This document shows positions 37,174 through 47,230 of a stretch of DNA of 64,000 bases, one piece after another. How positions within the stretch are numbered: position 1 is the first letter of the stretch; each line of letters starts with the position of its first letter. The notes below the pieces were generated by a model. It had not been told where the DNA came from and did not search any database. It was given only the letters and a program-made list of their open reading frames with translations. This DNA comes from Sphingomonas sp. CFBP 8760 (GTDB lineage Bacteria > Pseudomonadota > Alphaproteobacteria > Sphingomonadales > Sphingomonadaceae): contig NZ_JACYUG010000011.1 of assembly GCF_014841615.1 (NCBI RefSeq), forward strand, positions 1-64,000. Reading direction: 5' to 3'. A program made the translations under genes and the position numbers.

Positions 37174-38268
37174 ATGGTGGCCGGTCGAAACGATGACACA
37201 GGGCGGGGATGGGCCCCATATGGTTTGGCGACGCGGGTCGCCGCAGCCGAGGCGCGGGCACAGGCCGAACTGGATACCGCGATCGCGGATCTGGGCGTCG
37301 TCGAGGCGCTGCGGCTCGATGACCGGACACGGCTCGATATCGAAACGATGGTCGGTGGATTGGTGGCGACGATCGGCACGACGCTGCGTCGCCATGCCGC
37401 CCGTCTGCTGTCCGATCGGGATATCGATGGCGCCGCGGTATTGCGGCCGGTCGCCGAACTGATGCCGAGGCTGGTGGCTGCGGGTCTGCTGCGCGATCGC
37501 GCGCTCGTCGCCGCGCTGGTCCGCCGCGCCCGTCATGACCAGATCGCCGCCGCGCTGCCCTTGTTGCCGACGGCGGACGCGACACCCGGCCTGCTGATCC
37601 GTCTGGCGGGAGACGCCGATGCGGAAGTCGCCGAGGCGGCGCTCGCGCTGCTGGGGCTGGACGGTCGTCGGCGAGACGCGTGGGAGCAGGGCGGGGCCGG
37701 CCCGGTCGGTCTCCCGGTGGCGCTCCATAGCCGGGTCGCCTGGCACGTGGCGGCGGTGTTACGGGCGGACGATGGCAGCGCGGCGGTAACGCGGGCCGTC
37801 GATCGCGCACTGGCGGAGGCGACCGGCCGCCTGCTTGCCGGCCATGACGATGACAAGACCGCCGATGCCGTCGCCCTCAGGCTGGCGACCGCGCTCGATC
37901 CTCGTGCGAACGAGATCGTCGCGCTGCTCGTGGCGGCGATCGACGATCGGCGACTCGATCTGTTCACTGCGTTGATCGCACACGCGTTGGATATCGGGAT
38001 GCCGGACATGCGGGCGATCGTGATCGATCCGGTCGGCGACCGGCTGTGGCTGGCCCTGCGGGCATTGTCGGTCGATCGTACCGGTCTGGCCCGGATCGCG
38101 TTGGCGCTGGCGGATGCCGATCGGCGTCGCGACATCGACGGCTTCGCCGCGCAACTGGATGCGATCGCCGCTGTTCCGGCGGCTGAGGCGGCAGCCATAC
38201 TCTCACCGCTGGCACTGCCGGCCGCGTTCCACGCCGCGATCCAGGCGACGGGGCAGCGAGCCCGGTGA
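37174..38268 (+). CDS. DUF2336 domain protein
   Basis: 364 residues, all alpha-helical, resembling DUF2336 proteins. These have HEAT-like repeats (RRARHDQIAAALPLL, GDADAEVAEAALALLGL, DPRANEIVALLVAAI) and are confined mostly to Alphaproteobacteria. Related proteins are thought to act in signalling, but no biochemical function is established. Its TGA overlaps the start of the kinase-like gene (TGATG), so the two are made together. A TTAACC element lies about 30 bases before ATG 37174. Confidence 0.8.
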   Translation: MVAGRNDDTGRGWAPYGLATRVAAAEARAQAELDTAIADLGVVEALRLDDRTRLDIETMVGGLVATIGTTLRRHAARLLSDRDIDGAAVLRPVAELMPRLVAAGLLRDRALVAALVRRARHDQIAAALPLLPTADATPGLLIRLAGDADAEVAEAALALLGLDGRRRDAWEQGGAGPVGLPVALHSRVAWHVAAVLRADDGSAAVTRAVDRALAEATGRLLAGHDDDKTADAVALRLATALDPRANEIVALLVAAIDDRRLDLFTALIAHALDIGMPDMRAIVIDPVGDRLWLALRALSVDRTGLARIALALADADRRRDIDGFAAQLDAIAAVPAAEAAAILSPLALPAAFHAAIQATGQRAR

Positions 38269-39626
38269 TGACGACGCTCGATCTGCCGGTCGACGATCTG
38301 ACCGCCTATGCGGTGATCGATCGTGACGGGCGGCTTCTGTCCGCCGATGCTGCGATCGCGGGGCTGAACGGGCGGGCCGGCGGCGTCCTCGGCCTGCCGC
38401 TGGCGGTGCCGCAACTGGCGGCGGCCGTGTGGCTGACGCAGCGGCTGGGCATTGCGGTCAGCCGCCGCCTGATCGTGGCGGACGAGGAAGCGGATGTCGA
38501 ACTGCACATCCGGGTCGAGCCGGAGGGTAATCACATCCAGCTGGCCGTAAGCGGCTGGACCCTGCGTCCCGTCTGGCGGCCGGGTCCCGGCATGATGCCC
38601 GCCCACCGCGCCGACGATGGTCTGGCCTGGGAAACGGATGCCGCGTTGCGTTTCGTTTTCCTCGCCAGCCGGGAAGGGGCGGATCAGGGATTCGATCCGG
38701 TAACGATGCTCGGCCGCCCGTTGACCGCGCTGTTCCGGTTCGATGACGGCGCCGCGTCGATCCTCGACGCGCTGGCCGGGCGACGCCGCCGGATCGAACA
38801 GGCCGCGGTGAACCGGATCACCGGGCGGGGGATGATCCTGTCCGCGACGCTGCGCACCGATCCGATGGGCGGCGTGGCGGGTCTGATCGGTACCGCTCGC
38901 CTCGCCCCCGTCGATCCGCCGGGTGAGGACGTGCTCGCCACCGCCTTCACCGCCGGGCTTGATCGGGCGTTGCGCACCTCACTGGCCCGCATCGTCGATG
39001 AGGCGGATGCGATCGGCATCCGGCAGGACGGGCCGATCGCCACTGATTATGCCGATTATGCCGGCGACATCGCCAGCGCGGGGCGGCATCTGATGGGGCT
39101 GATCGACGACCTGATCGACCTTCAGGCGATCGAACGGCCGGACTTCGTCCCCACTGCGGAACCCGTCGATCTGGCTGATCTGGGGCGCCGGGCGGCGGGG
39201 CTGCTTGCGGTACGTGCCGATCATGCCGGGGTGAGGATCCAACGTCCTGACGCCGAGGCGCGGGTGCCGTGCGTCGGCGATCCCCGTCGCGTGCTGCAAA
39301 TTCTCGTCAATCTGGTCGGCAACGCCCTGCGTTATAGCCCGATGGGCGGATCGATTGCGATCGATACCGACTGGTCGGCCGCCGCCGCCCGGATCACCGT
39401 GGCCGATCGCGGCAAGGGGATCGCCGCCGAAGATCAGGCGCGCATATTCGGCAAGTTCGAACGGGTCGATCCGGGGGAGGCAGGCGGCAATGGCCTGGGC
39501 CTGTTCATCGCCCGCCGGCTGGCCACCGCGATGGGGGGCGACCTGACCGTGGAAAGTGCCCTCGGCGAAGGCGCACGCTTCACCCTGACCCTACCGGCGC
39601 GGCAGGCGTCGGGCGACCAGCAGTAA
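38268..39626 (+). CDS. Histidine-kinase-like protein lacking the phosphoacceptor His
   Basis: 452 residues. A PAS-like N-terminus (about 10-215) is followed by a HisKA-like helical hairpin and an ATPase domain. Where kinases have HELRTPL, this protein has RALRTSL: Arg233 replaces the phosphorylated His. The rest of the domain is recognisable (ASAGRHLMGLIDDLIDLQAIE). The ATPase boxes are intact: NLVGNALRYS, DRGKGI, IFGKFERV, GNGLGLFIARR. It should bind ATP but cannot autophosphorylate at the usual site. Translationally coupled to the DUF2336 gene and close to a lone Hpt gene. Confidence 0.88.
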   Translation: MTTLDLPVDDLTAYAVIDRDGRLLSADAAIAGLNGRAGGVLGLPLAVPQLAAAVWLTQRLGIAVSRRLIVADEEADVELHIRVEPEGNHIQLAVSGWTLRPVWRPGPGMMPAHRADDGLAWETDAALRFVFLASREGADQGFDPVTMLGRPLTALFRFDDGAASILDALAGRRRRIEQAAVNRITGRGMILSATLRTDPMGGVAGLIGTARLAPVDPPGEDVLATAFTAGLDRALRTSLARIVDEADAIGIRQDGPIATDYADYAGDIASAGRHLMGLIDDLIDLQAIERPDFVPTAEPVDLADLGRRAAGLLAVRADHAGVRIQRPDAEARVPCVGDPRRVLQILVNLVGNALRYSPMGGSIAIDTDWSAAAARITVADRGKGIAAEDQARIFGKFERVDPGEAGGNGLGLFIARRLATAMGGDLTVESALGEGARFTLTLPARQASGDQQ

Positions 39627-39797
39627 CAGCAATCCGACGACCGCGACCGCGGCGCCGTAATCCGCCCATGGCCGCTGATCGAGCATGAAGCTCGACCGCG
39701 GCCAATGGATATAGCCCAGCCCCTGGCCGATCCACAACGCCCCCGTCAGCGCACAGACGACGCCGAGGACAAGGATGATGGGCCGGAGGCTGCGCAT
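39591..39797 (-). CDS. Small two-helix membrane protein
   Basis: 68 residues. Two hydrophobic segments (about 5-27 and 47-63) with a short periplasmic or cytosolic loop (GYIHWPRSSFMLDQRPW), ending in RRLPRR. No family recognised. It starts six bases after the gltA stop, on the same strand as gltA, and overlaps the 3' end of the kinase-like gene by 36 bases in the opposite direction. Its hydrophobic pattern and position argue that it is real. Confidence 0.6.
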   Translation of the reverse strand: MRSLRPIILVLGVVCALTGALWIGQGLGYIHWPRSSFMLDQRPWADYGAAVAVVGLLLLLVARRLPRR

Positions 39798-39803
39798 CGC
39801 CGC

Positions 39804-41087
39804 TTACCGGTCGGCCAGCGGTACGTAGGAGCGCTGCGTCGGGCCGCTGTACAGCTGACGCGGGCGGCCGATCTTCTGGTCCGGATCGGTGATCATCTCG
39901 TTCCACTGCGCGACCCAGCCGACGGTGCGGGCCAGCGCGAACAGCACGGTGAACATCGAGGTCGGGAAGCCGATCGCCGACAGGATCACGCCCGAATAGA
40001 AGTCGACGTTCGGGAACAGCTTCTTCTCAACGAAGTAATCGTCGCTGAGCGCGATTTCCTCCAGCCGCAGCGCCGTTTCGAACAGCGGATCGTTCACGTT
40101 CAGCGCGTCGAACACCTCGCGCACGGTCTTCTGCATCACCGTCGCGCGGGGGTCGTAGTTCTTGTAGACGCGGTGACCGAAGCCCATCAGGCGGAACGGA
40201 TCGTTCTTGTCCTTGGCGCGGGCGATATACTCCGGAATCTTGTCCGGCGTGCCGATCTCCCGCAGCATGTTGAGTGCCGCCTCGTTGGCGCCGCCATGCG
40301 CCGGGCCCCACAGGCAGGCGATGCCCGCCGCGATGCAGGCGAACGGATTGGCGCCCGACGATCCGGCCAGCCGGACGGTCGAGGTCGATGCGTTCTGCTC
40401 GTGATCGGCGTGGAGGATGAAGATACGGTCCATCGCCTTCTCGACCGCCGGGTTCACCTCGTACGGCTCGGCGGGAACGCCGAAGGTCATGCGCAGGAAA
40501 TTGCCGGTGTAGGACAACGAATTGTCCGGATACACGAAGGGCTGGCCGACGCTGTACTTGTACGCCATCGCCGCGATCGTGGGGATCTTGGCGATCAGGC
40601 GATGCGACGCGATCACGCGCTGTGCCGGATCGTGGATATCGGTCGAGTCGTGATAGAAGGCGGACAGCGCGCCGACGACGCCGCACATGATCGCCATCGG
40701 GTGCGCATCGCGGCGGAACCCGCGGAAGAACGCCGCCAGTTGCTCGTGCACCATCGTGTGGCGGGTGATCGTGCGATCGAACGTGGCCAGCTGGTCGCCG
40801 TCCGGCAGCTCGCCGTTCAGCAGCAGATACGCCACTTCCATGAAGCTGGACTGTTCGGCCAGTTCGCCGATCGGATAGCCGCGATGCAGCAGCACGCCCT
40901 GATCGCCATCGATATAGGTCAGCTTCGACTGGCACGACGCGGTCGAGGTGAAGCCGGGGTCGTAGGTGAAGTTATCCGTCTGGGCATAGAGCTTGCGGAT
41001 ATCGATCACATCCGGGCCGATCGTGCCCGACATGACCGGATATTCGAAATCCTTGCCGGTCAGGGAGAGCTTTGCAGCATCGGTCAT
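39804..41087 (-). CDS. gltA: Citrate synthase
   Basis: 427 residues, the hexameric Gram-negative type I form. It makes citrate from oxaloacetate and acetyl-CoA. Active-site regions are [20 protein letters not shown], and [14 protein letters not shown]. The start [19 protein letters not shown] at 41087 has AAAGGA at good distance; an ATG three codons upstream overlaps that ribosome site. It follows gltX on the minus strand with a 33-base gap. Confidence 0.96.
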   Translation of the reverse strand: MTDAAKLSLTGKDFEYPVMSGTIGPDVIDIRKLYAQTDNFTYDPGFTSTASCQSKLTYIDGDQGVLLHRGYPIGELAEQSSFMEVAYLLLNGELPDGDQLATFDRTITRHTMVHEQLAAFFRGFRRDAHPMAIMCGVVGALSAFYHDSTDIHDPAQRVIASHRLIAKIPTIAAMAYKYSVGQPFVYPDNSLSYTGNFLRMTFGVPAEPYEVNPAVEKAMDRIFILHADHEQNASTSTVRLAGSSGANPFACIAAGIACLWGPAHGGANEAALNMLREIGTPDKIPEYIARAKDKNDPFRLMGFGHRVYKNYDPRATVMQKTVREVFDALNVNDPLFETALRLEEIALSDDYFVEKKLFPNVDFYSGVILSAIGFPTSMFTVLFALARTVGWVAQWNEMITDPDQKIGRPRQLYSGPTQRSYVPLADR

Positions 41088-41120
41088 TCCACGCATCCTT
41101 TGTGCTGGCGGGTCATGGTA

Positions 41121-42506
41121 TCAGGCGGCCATGCGGTCGGCGATGCGACCCAGGCTTTCCTCGCGCCCTAGAAGGACGAGAACGTCGAAGATGCCGGGCG
41201 AGGTCTTGCGCCCGGTCAGCGCGGCGCGCAGCGGCTGCGCGGCCTGACCGAGCTTCACGCCCCGTGACTCGGCCACGCCGCGTACCGCGGCTTCGAGCGC
41301 CTCCGTATCCCAGTCGTCCACCGCGTCAAGCGCTGCATGGAGATCGGATAGGATTGCCGGCGCCTCACCGGCCAGCAGCGGCGCCGCCGCCTCGTCGATC
41401 GTGAGGGGGCGGGCGGCGAACAGGAAGCCGGTGGCATCGGTCAGTTCGATCAGGTTGGCGGCACGCGGTTTCAGCGCGGGCATCGCCGCGGTCAGCAGCG
41501 CAGTATCCGCCTGGCCGCCCAGCCGGTCCGCCACCAGGGCCGCCAGCCGGGCATCGTCCGCCTCGCGGATGTAATGGCCGTTCAGGTTTTCGAGCTTCTT
41601 CAGGTCGAACCGCGACGGGCTCTTGCCGACCGCGCCCAGATCGAACCACTTCACCGCCTCGTCGCGCGCGATGATCTCCGCATCGCCGTGGCCCCAGCCC
41701 AGCCGGAGCAGGTAATTGCCCAGCGCCTCGGGCAGGATGCCCAGTTCGTCGCGATATGCCTCGATCCCGACCGCGCCGTGGCGCTTGGACAGCTTCGCTC
41801 CGTCCGATCCGTGGATCAGCGGGATATGGGCATGGACCGGTACGTTCCAGCCATTGGCGGTGTAGATCGGCAACTGGCGGAACGCGTTGTTCAGGTGGTC
41901 GTCACCGCGGATGACGTGCGTCACCCCCATGTCGTGATCGTCGACGACGACCGCGAGCATATAGGTTGGCGTACCGTCGGACCGCAGCAATACGAGATCG
42001 TCCAGTTCGGCATTCTGGACGGTGACCGGCCCTTGCACCCGGTCCTCGATCGTCGTCGCCCCTTCCTGCGGCGCGCGCAGGCGGACGACGTAGGGAAGGT
42101 CGGCGGGGGCATCGGTCCGGTCGCGCCAGGGGCTGCGGATACGCAACGGCTGTTTTGCTGCCTGCGCCGCAGCGCGCTGCGCGGCGATCTCGTCGGCGGT
42201 CATGTAGCAGCGATACGCATGGCCGGCGGCGACCATCGCATGCGCGACCTCGGCATGGCGGTCGGCGCGGGCGAACTGGAACACCGCATCGCCGTCCCAG
42301 TCCAGCCCCAGCCAGCGCATGCCGGCCAGGATCGCGTCGATCGCCGGCTGGGTCGAGCGCGCCCGGTCGGTATCCTCGATCCGCAGCAGGAACCGCCCGC
42401 CATGATGGCGCGCGAACAGCCAGTTGAACAGCGCGGTGCGCGCTCCGCCGATATGCAGGAAACCGGTCGGCGACGGCGCGAAGCGCGTCACCACATCGGT
42501 GGACAT
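41121..42506 (-). CDS. gltX: Glutamyl-tRNA synthetase
   Basis: 461 residues, class I synthetase. HIGH-like HIGG at 18-21 ([16 protein letters not shown]) and KLSKR at 238-242. The zinc motif of some GluRS is not evident. In organisms without GlnRS this enzyme may be non-discriminating; that cannot be told here. The start at 42506 ([13 protein letters not shown]) is the family start. It is divergent from comEC by 70 bases. Confidence 0.96.
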   Translation of the reverse strand: MSTDVVTRFAPSPTGFLHIGGARTALFNWLFARHHGGRFLLRIEDTDRARSTQPAIDAILAGMRWLGLDWDGDAVFQFARADRHAEVAHAMVAAGHAYRCYMTADEIAAQRAAAQAAKQPLRIRSPWRDRTDAPADLPYVVRLRAPQEGATTIEDRVQGPVTVQNAELDDLVLLRSDGTPTYMLAVVVDDHDMGVTHVIRGDDHLNNAFRQLPIYTANGWNVPVHAHIPLIHGSDGAKLSKRHGAVGIEAYRDELGILPEALGNYLLRLGWGHGDAEIIARDEAVKWFDLGAVGKSPSRFDLKKLENLNGHYIREADDARLAALVADRLGGQADTALLTAAMPALKPRAANLIELTDATGFLFAARPLTIDEAAAPLLAGEAPAILSDLHAALDAVDDWDTEALEAAVRGVAESRGVKLGQAAQPLRAALTGRKTSPGIFDVLVLLGREESLGRIADRMAA

Positions 42507-42576
42507 TGCGGGTGCCGCAGCGGCACCCCGTTCGGTTGTTGCGCCCAAGCGCACATGCTCCCAGACTGGATGATCG

Positions 42577-44787
42577 ATGGCCGGTTCAGCCGTGAACGCC
42601 CCTAGCATGCACCTCCCCCGGCGACAAATGTCGCTGGCGCCGATGGCCGCTGCGATCGAGCGGCGGCTGGAGGCGGAGCGTGACCGCCTGCCGTTAGGGC
42701 TGCCGGTGATGCTGGGTGCCGGTGTGGCCGCCTGGTTCGCGCTGCCGCGCGCCGCGTGGTGGAGCGCCAGCGCACTGGCGTTGCTCGCCTTCGGACTGGC
42801 GGCTGCGGCCCTGGGGCGGGGCGGGCGGTCCGCGCGGACCCTGATGATCGGCGCCCTGGCGATGGCGGCGGGGCTGGGCCTTGTCTGGTTGCGCGCCGAA
42901 CGGGTCGCCGCGCCGGTGCTTGCACGCCCTGCGGTGGTAGAGATGACGGCCCGCGTCGTACGGGTGGAGTCGCTGGCCGCGCGTGATCTGGTTCGGCTGA
43001 CGCTGCTTCCCGGTGTCGCCGATTTGCCGCCGCGCGTTCGCGTCAACCTCGCCACCGCGGACGTGCCGGCGGGTATTGGCCCGGGGGCGACGATCCGCCT
43101 GCGGGCGCGGCTGATGCCGCCGCCCGAAGCGGCCGTGCCCGGCGCCTATGATTATGCGCGGGTGGCATGGTTCACGGGCATCGGCGCGACCGGTCGCGGC
43201 TTCGCACCCGTCGTCATGCTGACGCCGTCGCGGGGGCAATCCGGCCTCCGCACCCGATTGGGCGCGCACATCACCCAACGGATCGCCGGCAGCGCGGGTG
43301 GCATCGCATCCGCCCTGGCGACGGGCGATACCGGCGCCATCACGCAGACGGATGCGGATGCGATGCGCGCGGCGGGGCTGGCGCATCTGCTGTCGGTCAG
43401 CGGGTTGCACATCACCGCCGTCGTCACCGCGACGATGGTGATCGTGCTGCGGTTGCTGGCGCTGGTGCCGGCCCTCGCGCTCAGGGTTCGATTGCCGTTG
43501 GTGGCGGCAGGGGCGGGGGCGCTTGCCGCGATCGGCTATACATTGCTGACGGGCGCGGAGGTGCCGACGATCCGGTCGTGCGTCGCGGCGCTGCTGGTGC
43601 TGGTTGGGCTGGCGCTGGGACGGGAGGCGATGACGCTGCGGCTGGTCGCGGCCGGCGCGCTCGTCGTGGTGATGGTCTGGCCGGAGGCGGTGGCGGGGCC
43701 GAGTTTCCAGCTGTCCTTCGCGGCGATCACCGCGATCGTGGCTCTGCACGAGCATCCCGCCTTGCGTGCCTTCGCGATGCCGCGTGACGAGGCGTGGTGG
43801 CGACGGCTGGCGCGGGGCGGGGCGCTGTTGCTGGCGACCGGCGTGGTGGTGGAGGCGGCGCTGATGCCCATCGCCGCCTATCACTTCCACAAAGCGGGGT
43901 TGTACGGCGCCCTCGCCAATATCGTTGCGATCCCATGGACGACCTTCGTGGTGATGCCGCTGGAAGTGCTGGCACTGTTGCTGGATGCGGTCGGGCTGGG
44001 TGGGCCGATATGGTGGCTGGTGGCGCATGCGATCACGGCGCTGCTCTGGCTGGCGCGGACCGTCGCGGCGGCACCGGGTGCGGTATCGGCGGTGCCGGTG
44101 ATGCCGGACGGGGCGTTCGCCTTGATGGTGATCGGTGGGCTGTGGCTGGCACTGTGGCGGACCGGGTGGCGGCGATGGGGTCTGGTGCCGCTTGCAGTCG
44201 GCACGATCTGGGCGCTGACGGTACCGCTGCCCGATCTGCTGGTGACGGGCGATGGTCGTCATGCCGCGATCCGTACCGCGACGGAGATATCGCTCCTACG
44301 AGACCGAACGGGTGATTACATGCGCGCGGTGCTGGGCGAGACGGGCGGTGCCGATGGCGAGCCCGGTCTGCTGTCAGAGACGACGACCGCCCGCTGCACG
44401 GCCGATCTGTGTCTAGCGGCGGTCGGTCGCTGGCGGGTGCTGATGACCCGCAGTATCTATCTGGTGCCGGTCGACGAACTAGCTGCCGCCTGTCGCACCG
44501 CCGATGTCGTGGTCAGCGAACGACGGTTGCCCCGGACCTGCCAGCCACGCTGGCTTCGCCTCGATCGCCCGACGCTGGCACGCACCGGCGGGATAACGGT
44601 GAATTTCGCCCGCAACACCATCAGGACGGTAAGGACAGCAGATGACGAGCATCCCTGGCGCCAACCGCCGACTTTAATGCCACCCCGTCCATTCCGACAG
44701 GAAAGCCGATCCGTCCGGCCGTTCCGGCGGGACGGATCGGGATACCGTCAGTCGTACCGGCGCAATATACCCGACAACTTGCCCTGA
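42577..44787 (+). CDS. comEC: ComEC/Rec2-family DNA uptake channel protein
   Basis: 736 residues. An N-terminal DUF4131-type region with an OB-like domain is followed by the Competence domain with [37 protein letters not shown] and about ten membrane helices. The C-terminal metallo-beta-lactamase domain of full ComEC is absent; only a short degenerate region remains (residues about 560-690). It would carry single-stranded DNA across the inner membrane. The last ~40 residues run through a hairpin and into lexA antisense, so the original stop seems to be lost. In-frame ATGs at 42607 and 42628 are alternative starts. Confidence 0.9.
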   Translation: MAGSAVNAPSMHLPRRQMSLAPMAAAIERRLEAERDRLPLGLPVMLGAGVAAWFALPRAAWWSASALALLAFGLAAAALGRGGRSARTLMIGALAMAAGLGLVWLRAERVAAPVLARPAVVEMTARVVRVESLAARDLVRLTLLPGVADLPPRVRVNLATADVPAGIGPGATIRLRARLMPPPEAAVPGAYDYARVAWFTGIGATGRGFAPVVMLTPSRGQSGLRTRLGAHITQRIAGSAGGIASALATGDTGAITQTDADAMRAAGLAHLLSVSGLHITAVVTATMVIVLRLLALVPALALRVRLPLVAAGAGALAAIGYTLLTGAEVPTIRSCVAALLVLVGLALGREAMTLRLVAAGALVVVMVWPEAVAGPSFQLSFAAITAIVALHEHPALRAFAMPRDEAWWRRLARGGALLLATGVVVEAALMPIAAYHFHKAGLYGALANIVAIPWTTFVVMPLEVLALLLDAVGLGGPIWWLVAHAITALLWLARTVAAAPGAVSAVPVMPDGAFALMVIGGLWLALWRTGWRRWGLVPLAVGTIWALTVPLPDLLVTGDGRHAAIRTATEISLLRDRTGDYMRAVLGETGGADGEPGLLSETTTARCTADLCLAAVGRWRVLMTRSIYLVPVDELAAACRTADVVVSERRLPRTCQPRWLRLDRPTLARTGGITVNFARNTIRTVRTADDEHPWRQPPTLMPPRPFRQESRSVRPFRRDGSGYRQSYRRNIPDNLP
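44706..44740 (-). terminator. Hairpin acting as lexA terminator, inside the comEC 3' end
   Basis: Perfect 10-bp inverted repeat CCGATCCGTC (44706-44715) / GACGGATCGG (44731-44740), with a further CCGG complement in the loop. On the minus strand it is followed by CTTTCCTG. It lies eight bases beyond the lexA stop. On the plus strand it lies within the comEC tail. Confidence 0.65.
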
Positions 44788-45419
44788 ATCCGTACCTGCT
44801 GCGGCGAATAACGCTGCGGATCATAGGCACGGTTGGCAGGATCGAGGCGTACCATCGCCCCTTCGCGACGAAAATATTTCAGCGTCGCCTCGGCCTCCTC
44901 GATCAGCGCGACGACGATCTCGCCGTCCCGTGCCACTTCGGTGCGCCGGACCAGCGCATAGTCACCGTCGAGGATACCTGCCTCGACCATCGAATCACCC
45001 GCCACTTCCAGCGCATAGTGATCGCCGGCACCCAGCAAGGCAGCCGGTACGGCGAGCATCGTCGATCCCTCGAACGCCTCGATCGGCACACCGGCGGCGA
45101 TACGACCATGCAAGGGGATCTCGACCACGTCGTTCGCGGCGGGCACCACCGACGGCGCGGCGGCGGGCACCGTCGCCTTGGGGCGGGGAGGCTTCTTCTC
45201 GGCGCGCTCCGGCATCCGCAACACCTCAAGCGCGCGGGCGCGATTGGGCAGGCGGCGGATGAAGGCACGCTCCTCCAGCGCGGAGATCAGACGATGCACG
45301 CCCGACTTCGACTTCAGGTCGAGTGCCTCCTTCATTTCCTCGAACGAGGGGGAGACACCCGTTTCATTCAGCCGGTCATTGATGAAGCAGACCAGTTCGT
45401 GCTGCTTGCGCGTAAGCAT
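44748..45419 (-). CDS. lexA: SOS repressor LexA
   Basis: 223 residues. The N-terminal winged helix ([28 protein letters not shown]) binds DNA; the C-terminal S24 peptidase domain carries S143 (GDSMVEAGI) and K181 (EATLKYF). The self-cleavage bond is the AG at 109-110 ([11 protein letters not shown]). RecA filaments trigger its cleavage. It is preceded by tandem LexA operators, so it represses itself, and is convergent with comEC, overlapping it by 40 bases. Confidence 0.97.
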   Translation of the reverse strand: MLTRKQHELVCFINDRLNETGVSPSFEEMKEALDLKSKSGVHRLISALEERAFIRRLPNRARALEVLRMPERAEKKPPRPKATVPAAAPSVVPAANDVVEIPLHGRIAAGVPIEAFEGSTMLAVPAALLGAGDHYALEVAGDSMVEAGILDGDYALVRRTEVARDGEIVVALIEEAEATLKYFRREGAMVRLDPANRAYDPQRYSPQQVRIQGKLSGILRRYD

Positions 45420-45435
45420 ACCCAGACTCCGTCGG

Positions 45436-45461
45436 GAACAGACTGGGAACTGATACGGAAC
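45436..45461 (-). promoter_or_regulatory. Tandem overlapping LexA boxes ahead of lexA
   Basis: Three GAAC half-sites (GTTC on the minus strand) begin at 45436, 45447 and 45458, each 11 bp apart. This gives two overlapping GTTC-N7-GTTC operators (GTTCCGTATCAGTTC and GTTCCCAGTCTGTTC) sharing the middle half-site. They lie 17-42 bases upstream of the lexA ATG and 14 bases before the moeA stop, in the lexA promoter. Confidence 0.88.
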
Positions 45462-45474
45462 GACAGGGCTTGCG

Positions 45475-46668
45475 TCAAGCGATCACTAGGATTTCCGCCG
45501 ATTCGCCCGCCATTGCCGTTTGGGCATGCGCCGGGCGGATGACGAGGCAGGTCGACCGGGCCAGCGTCAACAGCATGGAGCTGTCCTGGATGGTCGAGGC
45601 GAAGATTCGTCCGTCGCGCAGTTCGGCGCGCAGATAATCGATCCGCCCCTGATTGGCCGGCAGGTCTTCGCCCAGCACCGCGCTGGTCACGACCGGCAAC
45701 GGATCACGTGCGCCACCCAGATGCGCCACCATCGGCAGGACGAACAACAGCGCCGTCACGAAGGCGGAAACGGGATTGCCGGGCAACCCCAGCACCACCG
45801 CATCGCCCAGCCGCCCCGCCATCATCGGCTTGCCCGGCCTGAGCGCGATCCGCCAGAAATCGATGTTGCCGCCCGCCGCCTCGATCGCGGGGCGGACGAG
45901 ATCGTGATCGCCGACCGAAGCGCCACCCGTGGTCACGAGCAGATCGGCCCGAACGCCCGCAAACGCCTCGCGCAGCACGTCCAGCCGGTCGGGCAGGATA
46001 CCCAGGTCGATCAGATCGACGGGCAATCCGGCCAGCATCGCCGCCAGCATCGCGCCGTTCGATTCGGGCAACGCCGCGCCATCGGGGTCGCTGCCCGGCG
46101 GCACCAGTTCGTCGCCTGTCGCCGCGATCGCGACGCGCACACGGCGGCGCACCGGCAATTCGCCATGCCCTCCCGTGGCCGTCACGGCGATCCGTGCCGG
46201 GGTCAGCCGATCCCCCGCCGCGACCAGCCGGTCACCCTGGGCGAAGTCCAGCCCCCGGCGGCGGACGTTGCGCCCCAAGTTCGGCGGACCTTCCCCCGCC
46301 AGCATCAACCGCTCGTCATCCCGTGCGGCCTCTTCCTGCACCAATACCGTATCGGCGCCGGCGGGCATCGCCGCACCGGTGAATATCCGCGTCGCCTCCC
46401 CCGGCCCGACCGATCCGGCGAACGGGTTTCCCGCCGCGCTCTCGCCGATCACCCGCCATGGGCCGGGCAGATCGGCGAAGCGGATCGCATAACCGTCCAT
46501 CGCCGACAGATCGGCGGCCGGCTGGGTGCGCCGCGCCGCGATGTCCGCCGCCGCCCATCTTCCGGCCGCGACCCGCAACGGCACTTTCTCCGCGGCGACC
46601 GGACGGACCATCGCGAACAGCCGCGCCTGTGCCTCGGCGACCGGCAGAAGCGGCGGACTACCCGACAT
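45475..46668 (-). CDS. moeA: Molybdopterin molybdotransferase MoeA
   Basis: 397 residues. It inserts molybdate into adenylylated molybdopterin. The domains are visible: [35 protein letters not shown], the MoCF_biosynth domain with [29 protein letters not shown] and [10 protein letters not shown], then a C-terminal domain. It overlaps moaC by 11 bases and precedes lexA, whose own promoter and LexA boxes start just after it. Confidence 0.96.
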   Translation of the reverse strand: MSGSPPLLPVAEAQARLFAMVRPVAAEKVPLRVAAGRWAAADIAARRTQPAADLSAMDGYAIRFADLPGPWRVIGESAAGNPFAGSVGPGEATRIFTGAAMPAGADTVLVQEEAARDDERLMLAGEGPPNLGRNVRRRGLDFAQGDRLVAAGDRLTPARIAVTATGGHGELPVRRRVRVAIAATGDELVPPGSDPDGAALPESNGAMLAAMLAGLPVDLIDLGILPDRLDVLREAFAGVRADLLVTTGGASVGDHDLVRPAIEAAGGNIDFWRIALRPGKPMMAGRLGDAVVLGLPGNPVSAFVTALLFVLPMVAHLGGARDPLPVVTSAVLGEDLPANQGRIDYLRAELRDGRIFASTIQDSSMLLTLARSTCLVIRPAHAQTAMAGESAEILVIA

Positions 46669-47137
46669 CGGTCGCGGTCCAGTCGCCGGACTTGCCGCCG
46701 CTCTTGCTCAACAGGCGTATGCCATCGATCACCATCGCCTTGTCGACCGCCTTCACCATGTCATGGATCGTCAGCAGCGCGACGGAGACGGCGGTCAGCG
46801 CCTCCATCTCCACACCCGTCCGCCCGGTGGTGGCGCAGGTGGCGGTCACCGCGACCCCGTCGTCCAGCACCGCCAGGTCGATCGCCACGCGCGACAGCGG
46901 CAGCGGATGGCATAGCGGGATCAGTTCCGCCGTCCGCTTCGCCGCCATGATCCCCGCGACGCGCGCGACCGCGAGCACGTCGCCCTTGTTCGCGGCGGCA
47001 TCGCGGACCAGCGCCAGCGCGGCCGGCGTCATGGAGATGCGGCCGGTGGCGACGGCCTCTCGCGTAGTGACGGCTTTGGCGCCGACATCGACCATGCGCG
47101 CGGCGCCGGTATCGTCGAGATGGGTCAGGCTGGTCAT
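46658..47137 (-). CDS. moaC: Cyclic pyranopterin monophosphate synthase MoaC
   Basis: 159 residues. It converts the GTP-derived 3',8-cyclo intermediate to cyclic pyranopterin monophosphate in molybdenum cofactor synthesis. Conserved parts are [52 protein letters not shown]. The start at 47137 ([11 protein letters not shown]) is the family start. It is coupled to moeA, and divergent from the plus-strand ppk2 gene that separates it from the trp genes. Confidence 0.96.
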   Translation of the reverse strand: MTSLTHLDDTGAARMVDVGAKAVTTREAVATGRISMTPAALALVRDAAANKGDVLAVARVAGIMAAKRTAELIPLCHPLPLSRVAIDLAVLDDGVAVTATCATTGRTGVEMEALTAVSVALLTIHDMVKAVDKAMVIDGIRLLSKSGGKSGDWTATDVG

Positions 47138-47230
47138 GATCCGCGCGGTAACGCACGAAGCCGGGCAGGTGAACCGGACCCCACACGAATTAGTCGCAAC
47201 TCCCGCCCCGATCCGGCCGTTGGATGGTTC

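Noticed and set aside
39705..41171. 488-codon plus-strand open frame opposite gltA
   Set aside because: Antisense to citrate synthase, with no recognisable features.
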